Of a stretch of 64,000 bases of DNA, positions 22,772 through 37,904 are shown piece after piece. This DNA comes from Chrysoperla carnea (taxonomy: Eukaryota > Arthropoda > Insecta > Neuroptera > Chrysopidae): positions 37,132,640 to 37,196,639 of the forward strand of contig NC_058342.1 of NCBI RefSeq assembly GCF_905475395.1, read 5' to 3'. A model generated the notes under the pieces. That model searched no databases. It had not been told where the DNA came from and saw nothing but the letters and a program-made list of their open reading frames with translations. A program made the translations under genes and the position numbers. Every line of letters begins with the position of its first letter. The first letter of the stretch is position 1.

Positions 22772-22897
22772 AGTAACATTAATTATATTACACTGGCACT
22801 AAATTTTAAATATATTTTCCAGAAATTAATTATAATAAAAATAAAAATTTTGCAGTAATTTTTTGTTTTGCGAATCATTTAGCGCCGTTTATGAGTT

Positions 22898-22937
22898 GCG
22901 AGGGGTGGGTATGATACACCTCTTACCCACCCCTCGC
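22898..22937. repeat. 14-bp perfect hairpin, GC-rich
   Basis: Arms 22898-22911 (GCGAGGGGTGGGTA) and 22924-22937 are exact complements around a 12-base loop. It lies 126 bp after the previous hairpin. The flanks (AGCGCCG and CACAGCGT) could extend pairing with bulges. Confidence 0.6.
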
Positions 22938-23295
22938 TACGACACAGCGTGTGAGGCTTGTCTAAGTAAAAAAGGTGGATTTTGGATTGGTGATGAACAC
23001 AAAGCAAATAAAAAGATTGATTCAGAATTGTCACCTATCACAAATAAACAAGTACAAAATTCCACAGCACAGACAAAGTCCGTGTCCGTGTTCGTCTCCA
23101 CTCCCCGTCCTTGTGCACAGATTTATTCACAGTCTTGGAATTTCGGGGGTTCATGAGGTCGTTACGATTCCGATTACGATTACATATTAATTATTAAATA
23201 TTTTTTTACAAACAAGGAAGTCAGTATTTCAGTTCAGTATTTTTAGGTGAATAAAATGTAAAACAAAAATAAAATTTTTGATTTTTCGAACTTAC

Positions 23296-23466
23296 CATCG
23301 GTTTCGGTTTTTCGATTGTCTTATGGTAAAGCATTGTGTTGTTGTTAATATGAATCACGATTGGACTTTGCGGTAAGTCTAAATTTTGTGTATAATGTCT
23401 TTGTCGCCGTTTGGTGCGTTCGCCTCGAGTACGCGGTTTCGGGGGCCGCTTCAGATCCTCAATCAT
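23296..23466 (-). CDS. Candidate coding exon, unrecognised (57 codons)
   Basis: From ATG at 23466 the frame encodes a very basic segment (MIEDLKRPPKPRTRGERTKR, then QRHYTQNLDLPQ) ending KPKPM directly before the consensus donor GTAAGTTC at 23295. The GC-richer codons contrast with the surroundings. Joined in phase 0 directly to the ATG-bearing exon at 18928, it would hit a stop after one codon, so it is either a first exon of another isoform or gene, or a uORF-bearing leader. I do not recognise the sequence. Confidence 0.35.
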
Positions 23467-24039
23467 TTTACTACGTTTACTACGAGTAATTCACATAAAC
23501 TAACAAATTTTTTTTCGATTTTTTTTTCAGTCGTGCCGATTAAGTTTTGTGTTTTGTCTATCAAAAAATACGTTGTTTTAAATATAGTATTTTTGTTATC
23601 AATAATAGGCGCCTTTTTCACTCTTTTTTTTACATCATAATTAATCTTTTTTATTGAAAATAATAAGTAAATATGGTCTGTAGGTCATTTACCAACACCA
23701 CTAATTATTTTTAAATTTCAAATAATCAAAATTCTTACATTTTTCAGTATAATTTATCATCAATTTTTTAGAAATTTATACAAATTCATCAAGCATAAAG
23801 TTTAAAGCTATTAGAAATTAAAAAGCAGAATTTTTTGCTCAAATTAATTAAGATTTCAGGTGAAAACAAAATTTTATTTTGGTTTTTAGATGTTCCACAG
23901 TAAGTAGGATCCAAAGGTTACGAAGATTGAATACATTTGACATTTTCTAAGCGGATGTTTGAAATCAATCCGAAAAATCTTTCTTCATATGACTTTTTGG
24001 ACAATTTATAAAAAAACTATGGATCTAATCATCAAATTA

Positions 24040-25040
24040 GTCCGATTATTGAATTTTTTGGATCAAAATAGCCTTATAACATGAGTTTTATCGAAATTGA
24101 AAACGAAAAATTTATCTCGAATTTTTGCAATTTTTTGAAGGGGTACCCCTTGGAAAAAATCGAAAAATTCAAAAAAAATTTTTTGTTTCGGAATTTGATA
24201 AAACTCTGTTTATTAAGTAATTTTGACCCAAAAATTTCAAAAATTGGATTCATTTAACATTTGGGCGAGTAGTTTTGGAGATAACGTCAAAAATTGATCC
24301 AAGATATCGTTTTTCTCCGAAACTATTAACTCAATTGTCCAATGAACCCGATTTTTGAATTTTTTGGGTCAAAATTACCTTATAAACTGAGTTTTATCAA
24401 ATTCCGAAACAAAAAAATTTTTTGGAATTTTTCGATTTTTTCCAAGGGGTACCCCTTGAAAAAATTTCAAAAATTCGAGATAAATTTTTCGTTTCCAATT
24501 TGGATGAAACTCATTATATAAGGTAATTTTGACCCAAAAATTTCAAAAATTGGATTCATTTAACATTTGGGCGAGTAGTTTTGGAGATAATGTCAAAAAT
24601 TGATCCAAGATATCGTTTTTCTCCGAAACTATTAACTCAATCGTCCAATGAACCCGATTTTTGAATTTTTTGGGTCAAAATTACCTTATAAACTGAGTTT
24701 TATCAAATTCCGAAACCAAAAATTTTTTTTGAATTTTTCGATTTTTTCCAAGGGGTACCCCTTGAAAAAAATTGCAAAAATTCGAGATAAATTTTTCGTT
24801 TCCAATTTGGATAAAACTCAAGTTATAAGGTAATTTTGACCCAAAAAATTCAAAAATTGGATTCATTTAACATTTGGGAGAGTAGATTTCGAGGTAATGT
24901 CAAAAATTGATCCAAGATATCGTGTATCTTCGAAATAACTAGCTCAATCGCCAAATAAACTCAATTTTTGAATTTTTTGGATCGAAATTATCTCATGTAC
25001 TGAGTTTTAGCAAATTCAGAAACAAAAAAATAATTTCGAT
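24040..25040. repeat. 306-bp tandem satellite of palindromic units
   Basis: Three units have a GGGTACCC centre at 24141-24148, 24447-24454 and 24753-24760, exactly 306 bp apart. Each unit is itself an inverted repeat: TGGGTCAAAATTACCTTATA on the left is matched by its complement on the right, so open frames of the same protein sequence (MNPIFEFFGSKLPY) occur on both strands at 24648 and 24866. These frames are therefore by-products of the palindrome, not genes. A decayed fourth unit follows to about 25040. Related sequence flanks the G-rich block at 54290-54540 and occurs at 45840-45930. Confidence 0.85.
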
Positions 25041-28000
25041 AAAATGTGGGAAAAAAAAGTGGGCGACTGGCCGAATAGTTTTTAAGATACCGAGCAAAAT
25101 TACAGGACTTCTAAACAAACTTTCACCTAATATCGAAACAAACAACAATTTTGTTTCTTTATATTTACAAAGTAGAATTCATCTGAACCCTTTATGGCAT
25201 GTGATTACTCATGCTTAACAAACTGTAAATTATCAAAATTAGAAAAAATAAGATAAAAGAAAATTCATATAGGCAATGTTTATTACATAGTAAATATATA
25301 CATTGCATAAAAAATTATCAATAAATATATTCAAGAAAAAAATTCTAAAAAATTTTCTTTTAAAAAATTTCAGAAATAAGGTTAGAAAATTTGAAAATTA
25401 ACATAAATTTCCCGCATTTTTTCTTAAAAAAAATATATAAATCAAAATTTAAATAGAGGTCTCTCTGAAACACACCAAAAATTGCATAATCGAGCAAAAG
25501 GGTACATATGTTGAGAAATTCTTAAAAGAAAAAATCAAAAATTTAAAATTTGTTGACAAGTACTTACCATTTTTGGTCTTTTTTTTAAAGAATTGGTTTT
25601 TTATTTTGTTTTTGTTAAACAATCACAGCACATTTAGGAGAGAAAGGTGAAAGAGTTTGAGTAGGAACTGTAAGAACGTGAACGCTTTTTCTTTTTTTTT
25701 TTGTTGTTATTGTACGTTTTCAAACAAACGATCACAACATTTGAGATATCAATGATTACAGATATTGGAAAATAAACACACACTTGCTGGGTTTCATACT
25801 GACACTAAGTAAGTTGAAATATACCGGCGGCCTGCTCACACTTATCACAACGACAAGTGACACCGACTACGACTAGAGCCAGTAGCTGGTAGCTGCATCA
25901 TGCCATGCTTATGCTACCATACATATACTATACTTCATTCCACCAATGCAGTGTCCTAAACAGGTGGCATCATTATTTTAATACACATTTCATTTGTTTC
26001 TATAAATATTTTGATTACTTCATTACTAAATATTTTTAAAACTAATGAATGGGACCTTGTCAAAATTTATAAGTCATATGAAAATCACTTTTAAAAATAA
26101 CGTCTTATTTTCAACATTGTAGCTTCTACAACTTTCTTTTCTTTTTAAATTATTTATATCATAATGTAAAAATCATTATGCCTTGTTAAAAATTCCGTAT
26201 TTCCCGCGCAGAATTTTAAAATTCATACTCCTGAGTATGAAAATTGTGAAAATGAGCCACGATAGTTTTGTAGTAATGCTAATTTAACTCCTCTTTCAAT
26301 CAATTTCAGGGTCATTATCAAGGGGGAGCGCTGATCAGGGCAGCTGCCCTACCCTCTTGACGTGTAGTTCCTATTGATTTAATTGGCTAAATATCTGTTC
26401 ATGCCAAAATACTATTGAAGTTATTTAAGTCGAAAATTTCTTATTTTTTGCTCCCCCCCTTGGTCCAAAAGCTGCTTTCATACATTTTTGTGTATAGCAA
26501 TCTACTTTTTATACTTAAGTCCCTGGCGCAGTAATCCTAGTAGTCAACCTTCCTATAGGAATGACTAGCTCAGCCGAGATCAGTATTGCCAACTCTACTA
26601 ACTTTTAGGTAGATCTACTAACTTTGAGTATTTTTAGAATAGAAAGTTGGTAGATTACCAACTTTGAGTAACTCGAAGTAACTAGATCTTAGATTAGATC
26701 TACCAATTTTTAAGCAGAATTTGCTGAAAACTATCAACCTTTTAAATAAAATCAACCACTTAAGACAGATTTTGAGTTGGCAACGCTGGCCGAGAGATTA
26801 CTACACGTTCCTCTTCGGAGATTCGAGAGTGATTCGATATTCACATCAGCCTGTACTAATCATAGACAAAATTCTGTAACTATTTGTGAAAAGATTTCAG
26901 CTTGAAAGGTCGTCATGTATTGATCAAGGCAAAAATTACTAAATTCAATCGATATTTTATTAGAAAAATGAATGTTGTTCGATAAGGGTTTCAACTTAGG
27001 TCTTATTTTTCGCATCCTAGCACTAGGAGTGTACTTTTGTACTAAATTCCTAGCACTCCTAGTAAAATACAATATGTAATTGAATATTGTTGACATATAG
27101 TTTCTTATATCACTGGTAACCACTTACCTAACCTTACTAACATTAAGTTGACGCTAAGGCTAAGTTCTGTCATAGATCTAAGATCTATCACCTAACGGTG
27201 GTAATTTAATAGCCAACCACTGAAATACATTTTATTATTTGTTTTGCGGTTTTGATTTTATTTAATAAGAAAAATATTATTAATTGACCTTTAAATTCAT
27301 TCTTAGTTTACTTTTCAATATTAGAAAATAAATAACAGTAACAGAGACAGAGACATCTATGAGATAAAATATTTAAGATTTTTATTTAAATTCAAGAGAC
27401 TAGACTTTGAGAGGCTTTAAGATATTTATACAATTAATTCACTGCTAGTGTTAGATAAAAATAGTAATATCATTCATTGACGTCAATAATTTGTATATAA
27501 GTCAAAATAACTCGCGTCAATCGCTTAACAATCTTTAGTCGCGTGATGAGAGATTTGCTTACGCGTTCTGCATATGCGTCAAAGATTTCGCGCGTTAAAT
27601 ATTCTTTAATCAAGAACATATATACCCCGTGATTTTGGACATATTTCAGAAATTATTCGTCCCTCCAATCATGAAATGAATGCGATGTTTGAATTTTTTT
27701 GGGTTATCCAAAACGGAAGTACAATTCTTTATTTATTTATTTGACGGTTACTCTTACCTTATCTAATGGGGTGTCTCAAGCCGATCTTTTGCTGGATTTA
27801 TTTTTCCTCGGAGAAGGATGATTTAAAACGAAAGAACCATTGCGATGATGATATCAACTCAAGTCCCTATAAATGAAAATCTGGCAGCTGACTACAGCGT
27901 GTCCAATTCGTGATCGGTTGACCGTCATAATCCGCTCGCATCAATGAGAGAAACGCGGTAAACTGTCAAGATCACTTCGTTTATAAAAATTTTTTATTAA

Positions 28001-29233
28001 AAATCACAATAAATTCATAACTTTATTTAGTTTCCCCTGTCCTGTTGTCTGCCTGTAATCAAATAAAAGCTTGTTCCTTAAAAAGTCCAGACTTACATTT
28101 ATAGGGACTTTACCTAAAACAATTCTAAATATAGGTTAAGATTTTAAATATATTAATAAAAGGATGATTTTGATGGCTGGGGCTGTGAGTTCCGTCCGCT
28201 TGAATCTACAACTGAGGACATCTTGAAGGCTTTTGAATAATAAAAAATGTTCTGTTCAAGAATAATCCATTTTGTATATTTACATTAATAATACTTTAAC
28301 TTTGTAATAGCACAATAAATACATTTTTGATGCTCAAAAACCAATAAATTTTTGAGCTCTACAAACAAGTTTTAATATAAATTTGACCCCAAAACAAACA
28401 AAAAAATAATAAGTTAAACTTTCGAGAGAAATTACTACATTCCAGAAAAACAAAAAATAAGTACAAAATCTAAATTTCGAAAACAAAATAAGTGCTAAAT
28501 AAATTGAATAATGCCCTTTTTTCGAATTCTAAAATTATGTAATAGCACCGTCATTCAAACACACGAATTGACTATTTTTTTTTATAAATCGGCGGATGGA
28601 GCAGCACCGTGCTCCGATTATTAATTATAACATCTCAATTGAGAAATCAGTTCTTTTTGTACTGGCCTCTAAAAAATTTTACCAATAAAACAAACAACAG
28701 GCACAATTTTGTAATAAAAAACTTAAATTATTGTTATTGTCCGCGTTTAAGTTCGTTTTTTTCTCTAAATGGACATTGCACACGATTTTGGAACAAAATG
28801 GCCTGACTCGTAGGTACTCATTGTACTAATTTATTACTGAAGGAAATGAAGCATTTGAGGTTGCAATTCTACGGAATAATATGATTTTTTATGGAACCTG
28901 GTTCAAAATTACCAAAGTCATATTGATTAGAAACACTCTTATAGCTTTGTGTGTAAGAGTGGCTATCTTTGTCACTTACATGACGTAAAAAAACATATCA
29001 TTGCGTCAATAACACTGTCTATACATGGTATTTCAACAATTAACTCATACAATTTTTTCAAATTTTTGTTTTTGACTTTGTTCTACACACTCATACGAAG
29101 ATTTTGAGACGGTTTCCATAAAAAATGATATCTATGTTCTTCAGAATTGCAACCATTTGGCCTGTTTCCGGCCCCATTTCTTAGATTATATGCACTTTAT
29201 TATCTATATATATTACAATATTATATAATGATT
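25041..29233. other. Long AT-rich non-coding stretch
   Basis: No convincing gene. On the minus strand a consensus donor GTAAGTAC follows AAAAATG at 25568, a possible leader exon with the start codon at its very end, and a less AT-rich stretch at 25780-25970 could be its promoter. At 26585-26770 the words CTACTAAC and AACTTTGAGTA recur. At 28050-28085 is a remnant of the AAGCTTGTTCCTTAAAAAG repeat, and at 28990-29060 a solo end of the TATACATGGTAT family. The frame at 28609-28806 has no recognisable protein features. Confidence 0.4.
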
Positions 29234-29541
29234 CGGGAAGGGACTACAAAATTACTTAACCCATCGGTAACTTGCTCAAACTTTGTAATAAAGCGGCAAT
29301 CAAACCCGTAAAAACCATGGGCTATTTCTTGAAAAAGTAGATTGAAAGCTAACTTCACGTGAAAATTAACCAGTTACCTCACCTCATCGTTAAAGTTGGT
29401 ATCCTAATATAGCATTACAAATTTCCTCTCTCTTCCTCCGGTCTGGTATTGTTACCATAGCTGATTATTTTTATGGGTTTGATAGCCGTTCTATTACAAA
29501 GTTTGATACCGATGGGTCAAGTGATTTTGCAATCAGCTCCT
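29234..29541. mobile_element. Foldback element with ~70-bp inverted ends
   Basis: The left arm (TTACTTAACCCATCGGTAAC, then CAAACTTTGTAATAAAGCGG) pairs with the right arm (CTATTACAAAGTTTGATACC, then GATGGGTCAAGTGATTTTG). There is no ORF inside. No second copy was noticed in this window. Confidence 0.6.
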
Positions 29542-32111
29542 GCATTGTTATAGCAAAAAAATTTAATGAAATGGACAATACTGAAAAATATTTTAAATAT
29601 TTCTCTTTCAACAATTATTATGTTGGTCATTGTACACAGCATTCCATGCAACCATTGTCTGACCATGGACCATCCTCAAACTAACCGAAATCTCTTCAAC
29701 ATAATACGTCACACCTATGTAATTATTTTCTAAAATTTTGCACCCGTTTATCTATTATTATAAAAAAACGATTAGAAATCATTTTTCGTAAACGATTTTG
29801 AAGAACGAATAGATAACGGTAGGAACGGACAATCGTTGTAAGTGGGATTCCAGACTCGGAAAAAAGAGAACTTACAAGCGCACTTGTCCAAGACTGTTAA
29901 TGTGTAAACGCAATTAAAAAGAAACAAAACGTACGTCAAAGCATCGTTTTCTTTTTATCGAGTCTGGACAGATCACGCCCACTTCTCCAGTCTATTCTTA
30001 TAAGTCTATGGTTAATTCTCTTGATAGATGTTTGCACAATTACCAACATTTAAAAATATTCAACAACATTTAAAATTGAGTTTTGAGATTTTCTTTTTTA
30101 AATCTCAATACGAATAAATATTTTTATTTTATTTTTTAATAAAATTCTCAAATCTCAAGAGAGATGACAATCACAGATATTACTAGTAATTTTGTACTCA
30201 ACATTTACAGACGAAATCGGTTAAAACGACTCATTGGTAAGATTCGAAATTGAATCCAAATGTAAAAATATCGTCTATAACATCCAATCAAACGAAATAT
30301 CGGTTATAAAGACCAACCATCATTCAAGTTAGTCGTCTATAACGACCAACGTGTACTTTACAATAAAATTACATTCAATGTCATTAAAACCGATTTTACT
30401 GTATAATAAATTTGGAGTTTTCCAATAATTTTTCTTGAGACAATTTTCTTTGATTTTTTTTTTATATTAATAACGTTACTAATTAAATTTCCATTAGCTA
30501 AAAATAAGATTCCAAACATGCCATTCGAAAATTTTTCTAAATTCAACAGTCTTTTTTTATGAAAATTTATTTCTAAACTACGAACACATGAAAAACTGTT
30601 GAATTGAACTATAAATAACTTTTATGGAAATCCAGGGCCGCTAATCCCAATAGCCTATAATCCCGAGGCGCCTCTTTTATCTGACATTTGCAAACCCAAA
30701 AAGAGGGTTATGTTAAGCCCCTAACCATGGTGTGTATCTGTTTGTCTGTCTGTTTAATTTGTTTATTATTAAAAAGGTAATTTGATCAAGAGTTATCCTG
30801 GCTATGTCCAAGAAAACCCTGAATATGATTGCCAGGACCCTGTGGAAGCCATAATGTTCTAATTACATGGTGCCATCTATTTCGCTTGGAATGTTTTACT
30901 AATAATTTTAAAACAAAAGATTATCATACGCACATGCGCATGTGTGGAACCTTGTACAACATTAAGTTTTCTCTTAATTAATTTTTTTGATTATCAGGCA
31001 ATCCTAAACTATAGAATTTACAACTTTTATTTAAAATATTTGTTTAAAGAATTTCCATCAAATTCAGTATTTCGTTTTTCGATCACAAAGCTCAAAAATT
31101 AAAAATAATACACGACTTTCGGCAGTTTACTTATCTGTGGATAAGTATCGATCCAGGTCCCACAGAATAATTCAATTATTTGGATAAGTTTTTAAAAATA
31201 AAATATTCCAGATGAGATGTAAGCTCCCGAAGGCGTGCTTTATTACCTTTCTTGTTAAAACAAACTTGTCGAGATTATTTCGAGACAAGCCAGACCTTTG
31301 CCTTTGCTTTGTGACCCGTTTATAAATTCTACGTTTAGAGAAAAACCTTCTTTTCTTTTTTAGTTTTTCCAAGACAAAATATATTAAAATAAAAACTCTG
31401 CTAATTATTATTCTTTAAAATAAAACCTCTTTTTCAAATAATACTTAGAAATTACGTCGCAAAAATTAAAAATTGCAGTTTAAGTTTTGTTTAAAAATAA
31501 AAAATTGATCCAAGAGATAGCAAAAGAAAATTCGGGGAGTGTTAAACGTTCTAGTTGATCCCCTAACCTCTTATTGAAACATTAAAACAGGTTTCTTAAG
31601 CTCTCATTTAAAATTTCAGACTTCTAAGTTCTAGCTCGACTGTCAAATGATGATAAAAGGAGTGGATTACCATCCTTAAATAATCATCGAAGCACCTCAA
31701 CTGACACCCTTTGGGTATTTTTTTTATGCATTTAACTTTTTCCCAATAAAATCTCGATTGCAATCAAGTTGGCTTCAAATAATTTCATAGAAATTTCGAT
31801 AAAAGTCTTTCGATGTTTCTCTTTGCTATCTATTAGTTAAAAAATTAAAATATAATTATTTAAATATACTCGAGGTCCCAAGTAATTATACTGAAAGCAG
31901 TCCCATTCATTCTAAAACAAATCAATTTCGACCTAGAATATTGATCTCGAATTTTCTTGTGACCCTGCTAGTATATTTAAAATAAAATCGTTAAAATCAT
32001 TAAAAGTTTTGTGTGGTTTGTGACCTAATTAAAAAAAATAAAATTCAGTCGTAAATTATATGAATTTGTTCTGTTAAAATGGCTTTTAAGTAGTTTTGGT
32101 ATGTGACGGCT
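29542..32111. other. Non-coding DNA downstream of MAPKAP kinase 2
   Basis: AT-rich with no recognisable gene. Around 30205-30350 the words CGGTTAAAACGAC, CGTCTATAAC and CGGTTATAAAGACC recur, which resemble internal repeats of DNA-transposon remnants. The kinase gene's 3' UTR should occupy the region just left of 32112. Confidence 0.35.
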
Positions 32112-35995
<3,884 letters not shown>

Positions 35996-37904
35996 TACTG
36001 ATAATGACTCTGATACGGAGTCTGACAGTTATACGCACACCTCACAAGGTCTAGCCAAAAAAAAAACAAATTTTTTATAATCAACCTAACTCACAAAAAT
36101 TATCTTAAACAATTGTTTGAGTCATACCAACTGATTTGAATCACATAAACATACACATCAAACGCACACTTTTCAAATTTTTGAAACGAATTTAAAAATT
36201 TTCCATACCTCACTTCATAAATTACTAATTCTATGATAATTTTTTTTTATTTTAGTTTTTTCTCCTTCCACCAAACAAATATTTATTATCTTTTATCAGG
36301 AATTATACGTCAATGAAATGCCATCTATGAGTCATTCCATGTACTAAGTAAATAATTTCATTAATTTGCAAATAATTTTTAATTGGTGTGTTTTTTTGTA
36401 AATAAAACTTTGATTACATTTTAACTTCCTAGAATTTTATTTATACTTACAAAAAAAATCAAGGTTAATGGAGTAGTTAATATATTTGTACATAGATGTC
36501 AATACCATGCATTTATGAAGGGAACTAGCCTGGTGCCCGGTGTTAGCCAGATAAGTTCCGAACATTCTATTCCTTCAGGGACGTATTTAAGCGGTTGGCA
36601 AAGAGGTAATTAGGGGTATCTATCGAAGCAAAGTTTATAAAAGGAATTTTTTAAGATTGGTATAATCTGAGTTGGTATGGTATGGTATGGTATGGATGTT
36701 AGCGGGCCATGCTCGAGCATCGCGCCTCGAAGCAATGGTTCAGAGCACCTAGCCAAATAGACCCTTGTACTCTATCCCCGCTACGCTTTTCAGTGGTTAA
36801 TATAACCAACTGATGTACTGAAACCCAGGATTTGCCTAGCGACGAGTTTCCTAATTTTTTGTGGTTCGACTATGGCCGGACCAAACCATTTCCTTCGCTG
36901 CTGTGTGAGCGCCGGGCAGCTGTGTTAGCCAGATAAGTTCCGAACATTCTATTCCATGGAGGTTATAAAGATCTCTCTAACCTCCATGTTCTATTCCTTC
37001 AGTGACGTATTTAAGCGGTCGGCAAAGGGGTAATTAGCAGCCCCCCAGTACCTATGCACCATCTATCGAAGCAAAGATTACAAAAGGAATTTTTTAAGAT
37101 TGTTATAATTTGAGTTATCGAGCTATTTATTTCTCGAGGCCTTAGCAGCGGTTCTGTATGGCTGTCATTCGAGATATAAATCATTTCCTATGTTATTTGG
37201 CTCATAGAATCTATTTTTGGGATAAAATTTCGTTTTGCCAAAAGAAATTAAGTATATTTTTATCGATTATTTACTGAAATACAAACTTATGAACAAAATA
37301 TCTTGTAAATTTCGACCACGGCTCCTTTAACAGGACTCGAATTTTTAGCATAGTACCAGGAAATCGGAGATAAACTAGAAAGGGAGAAAGTGGAAATCAT
37401 GGGAAAAGATGGCCGTCATGTTATTATTATTATCGATTATTATTGATTATCAATGTTTTTGTTATTTAAATAATACAACAAAAAACGCGCGGAAGTGGCG
37501 TTAGCCAAGTGAATTCCCACAGAGATTGAAAAAATAACTCTTTTTTTTTTTAATCGAACATTGGATTTTTCAAGAATTGGCAACCCTATAAAATAGTGAC
37601 CTTGTATAAAATGTCAAATTTGTGAAATAAATTAAAAAAGCCAATTGATTTTCAAAATTAATTTATTATTGTTCAAAATGGAATAAAAAATTGACATTGA
37701 AATTAATTTGACTATGGGGTGATCGATTTTAATCAATCAAAAAAGTACATACTAATAAAAAAAAAAAATAGAATTTTGGTTAATTTAGAGTGCACAACCC
37801 AGATATAATCAAAAATATCAAAATAAATTTTACGACTAAAACAAAGTTTGTTTTTTTAAATAAATACATATAATATTTGTGTTTCTGGCACATTTTTGGA
37901 TCAA
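35996..37904. other. Intergenic region with a duplicated segment and GC-rich insert
   Basis: Between the divergent-side end of MK2 and the 3' end of acetyl-CoA synthetase. 36541-36673 and 36922-37115 are copies of one sequence (starting TGTTAGCCAGATAAGTTCCG). Between them is a GC-richer 250-bp segment that opens with GGTATGGTATGGTATGG. The remainder is AT-rich and non-coding; the MK2 promoter should lie just right of 35995. Confidence 0.5.
36541..37115 (+). repeat. Direct duplication flanking a GC-rich insert, with a small hairpin insert
   Basis: Block 1 is 36541-36673 and block 2 is 36922-37115, in the same orientation. Block 2 contains an extra 42 bp: a perfect 11-bp-stem hairpin (36955-36988, CATGGAGGTTA and complement) flanked by the direct repeat TTCTATTCC at 36947-36955 and 36989-36997. 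The segment between the blocks (36674-36921) starts with GGTAT repeats and has no clear ORF. Confidence 0.65.

Noticed and set aside
22558-22779. 73-codon minus frame
   Set aside because: Made entirely of the TATACATGGTAT repeat and the adjacent hairpin.
24648-24866. Two 61-codon proteins on opposite strands with the same start MNPIFEFFGSKLPY
   Set aside because: They mirror each other because the unit is a palindrome; there is no independent coding signal.
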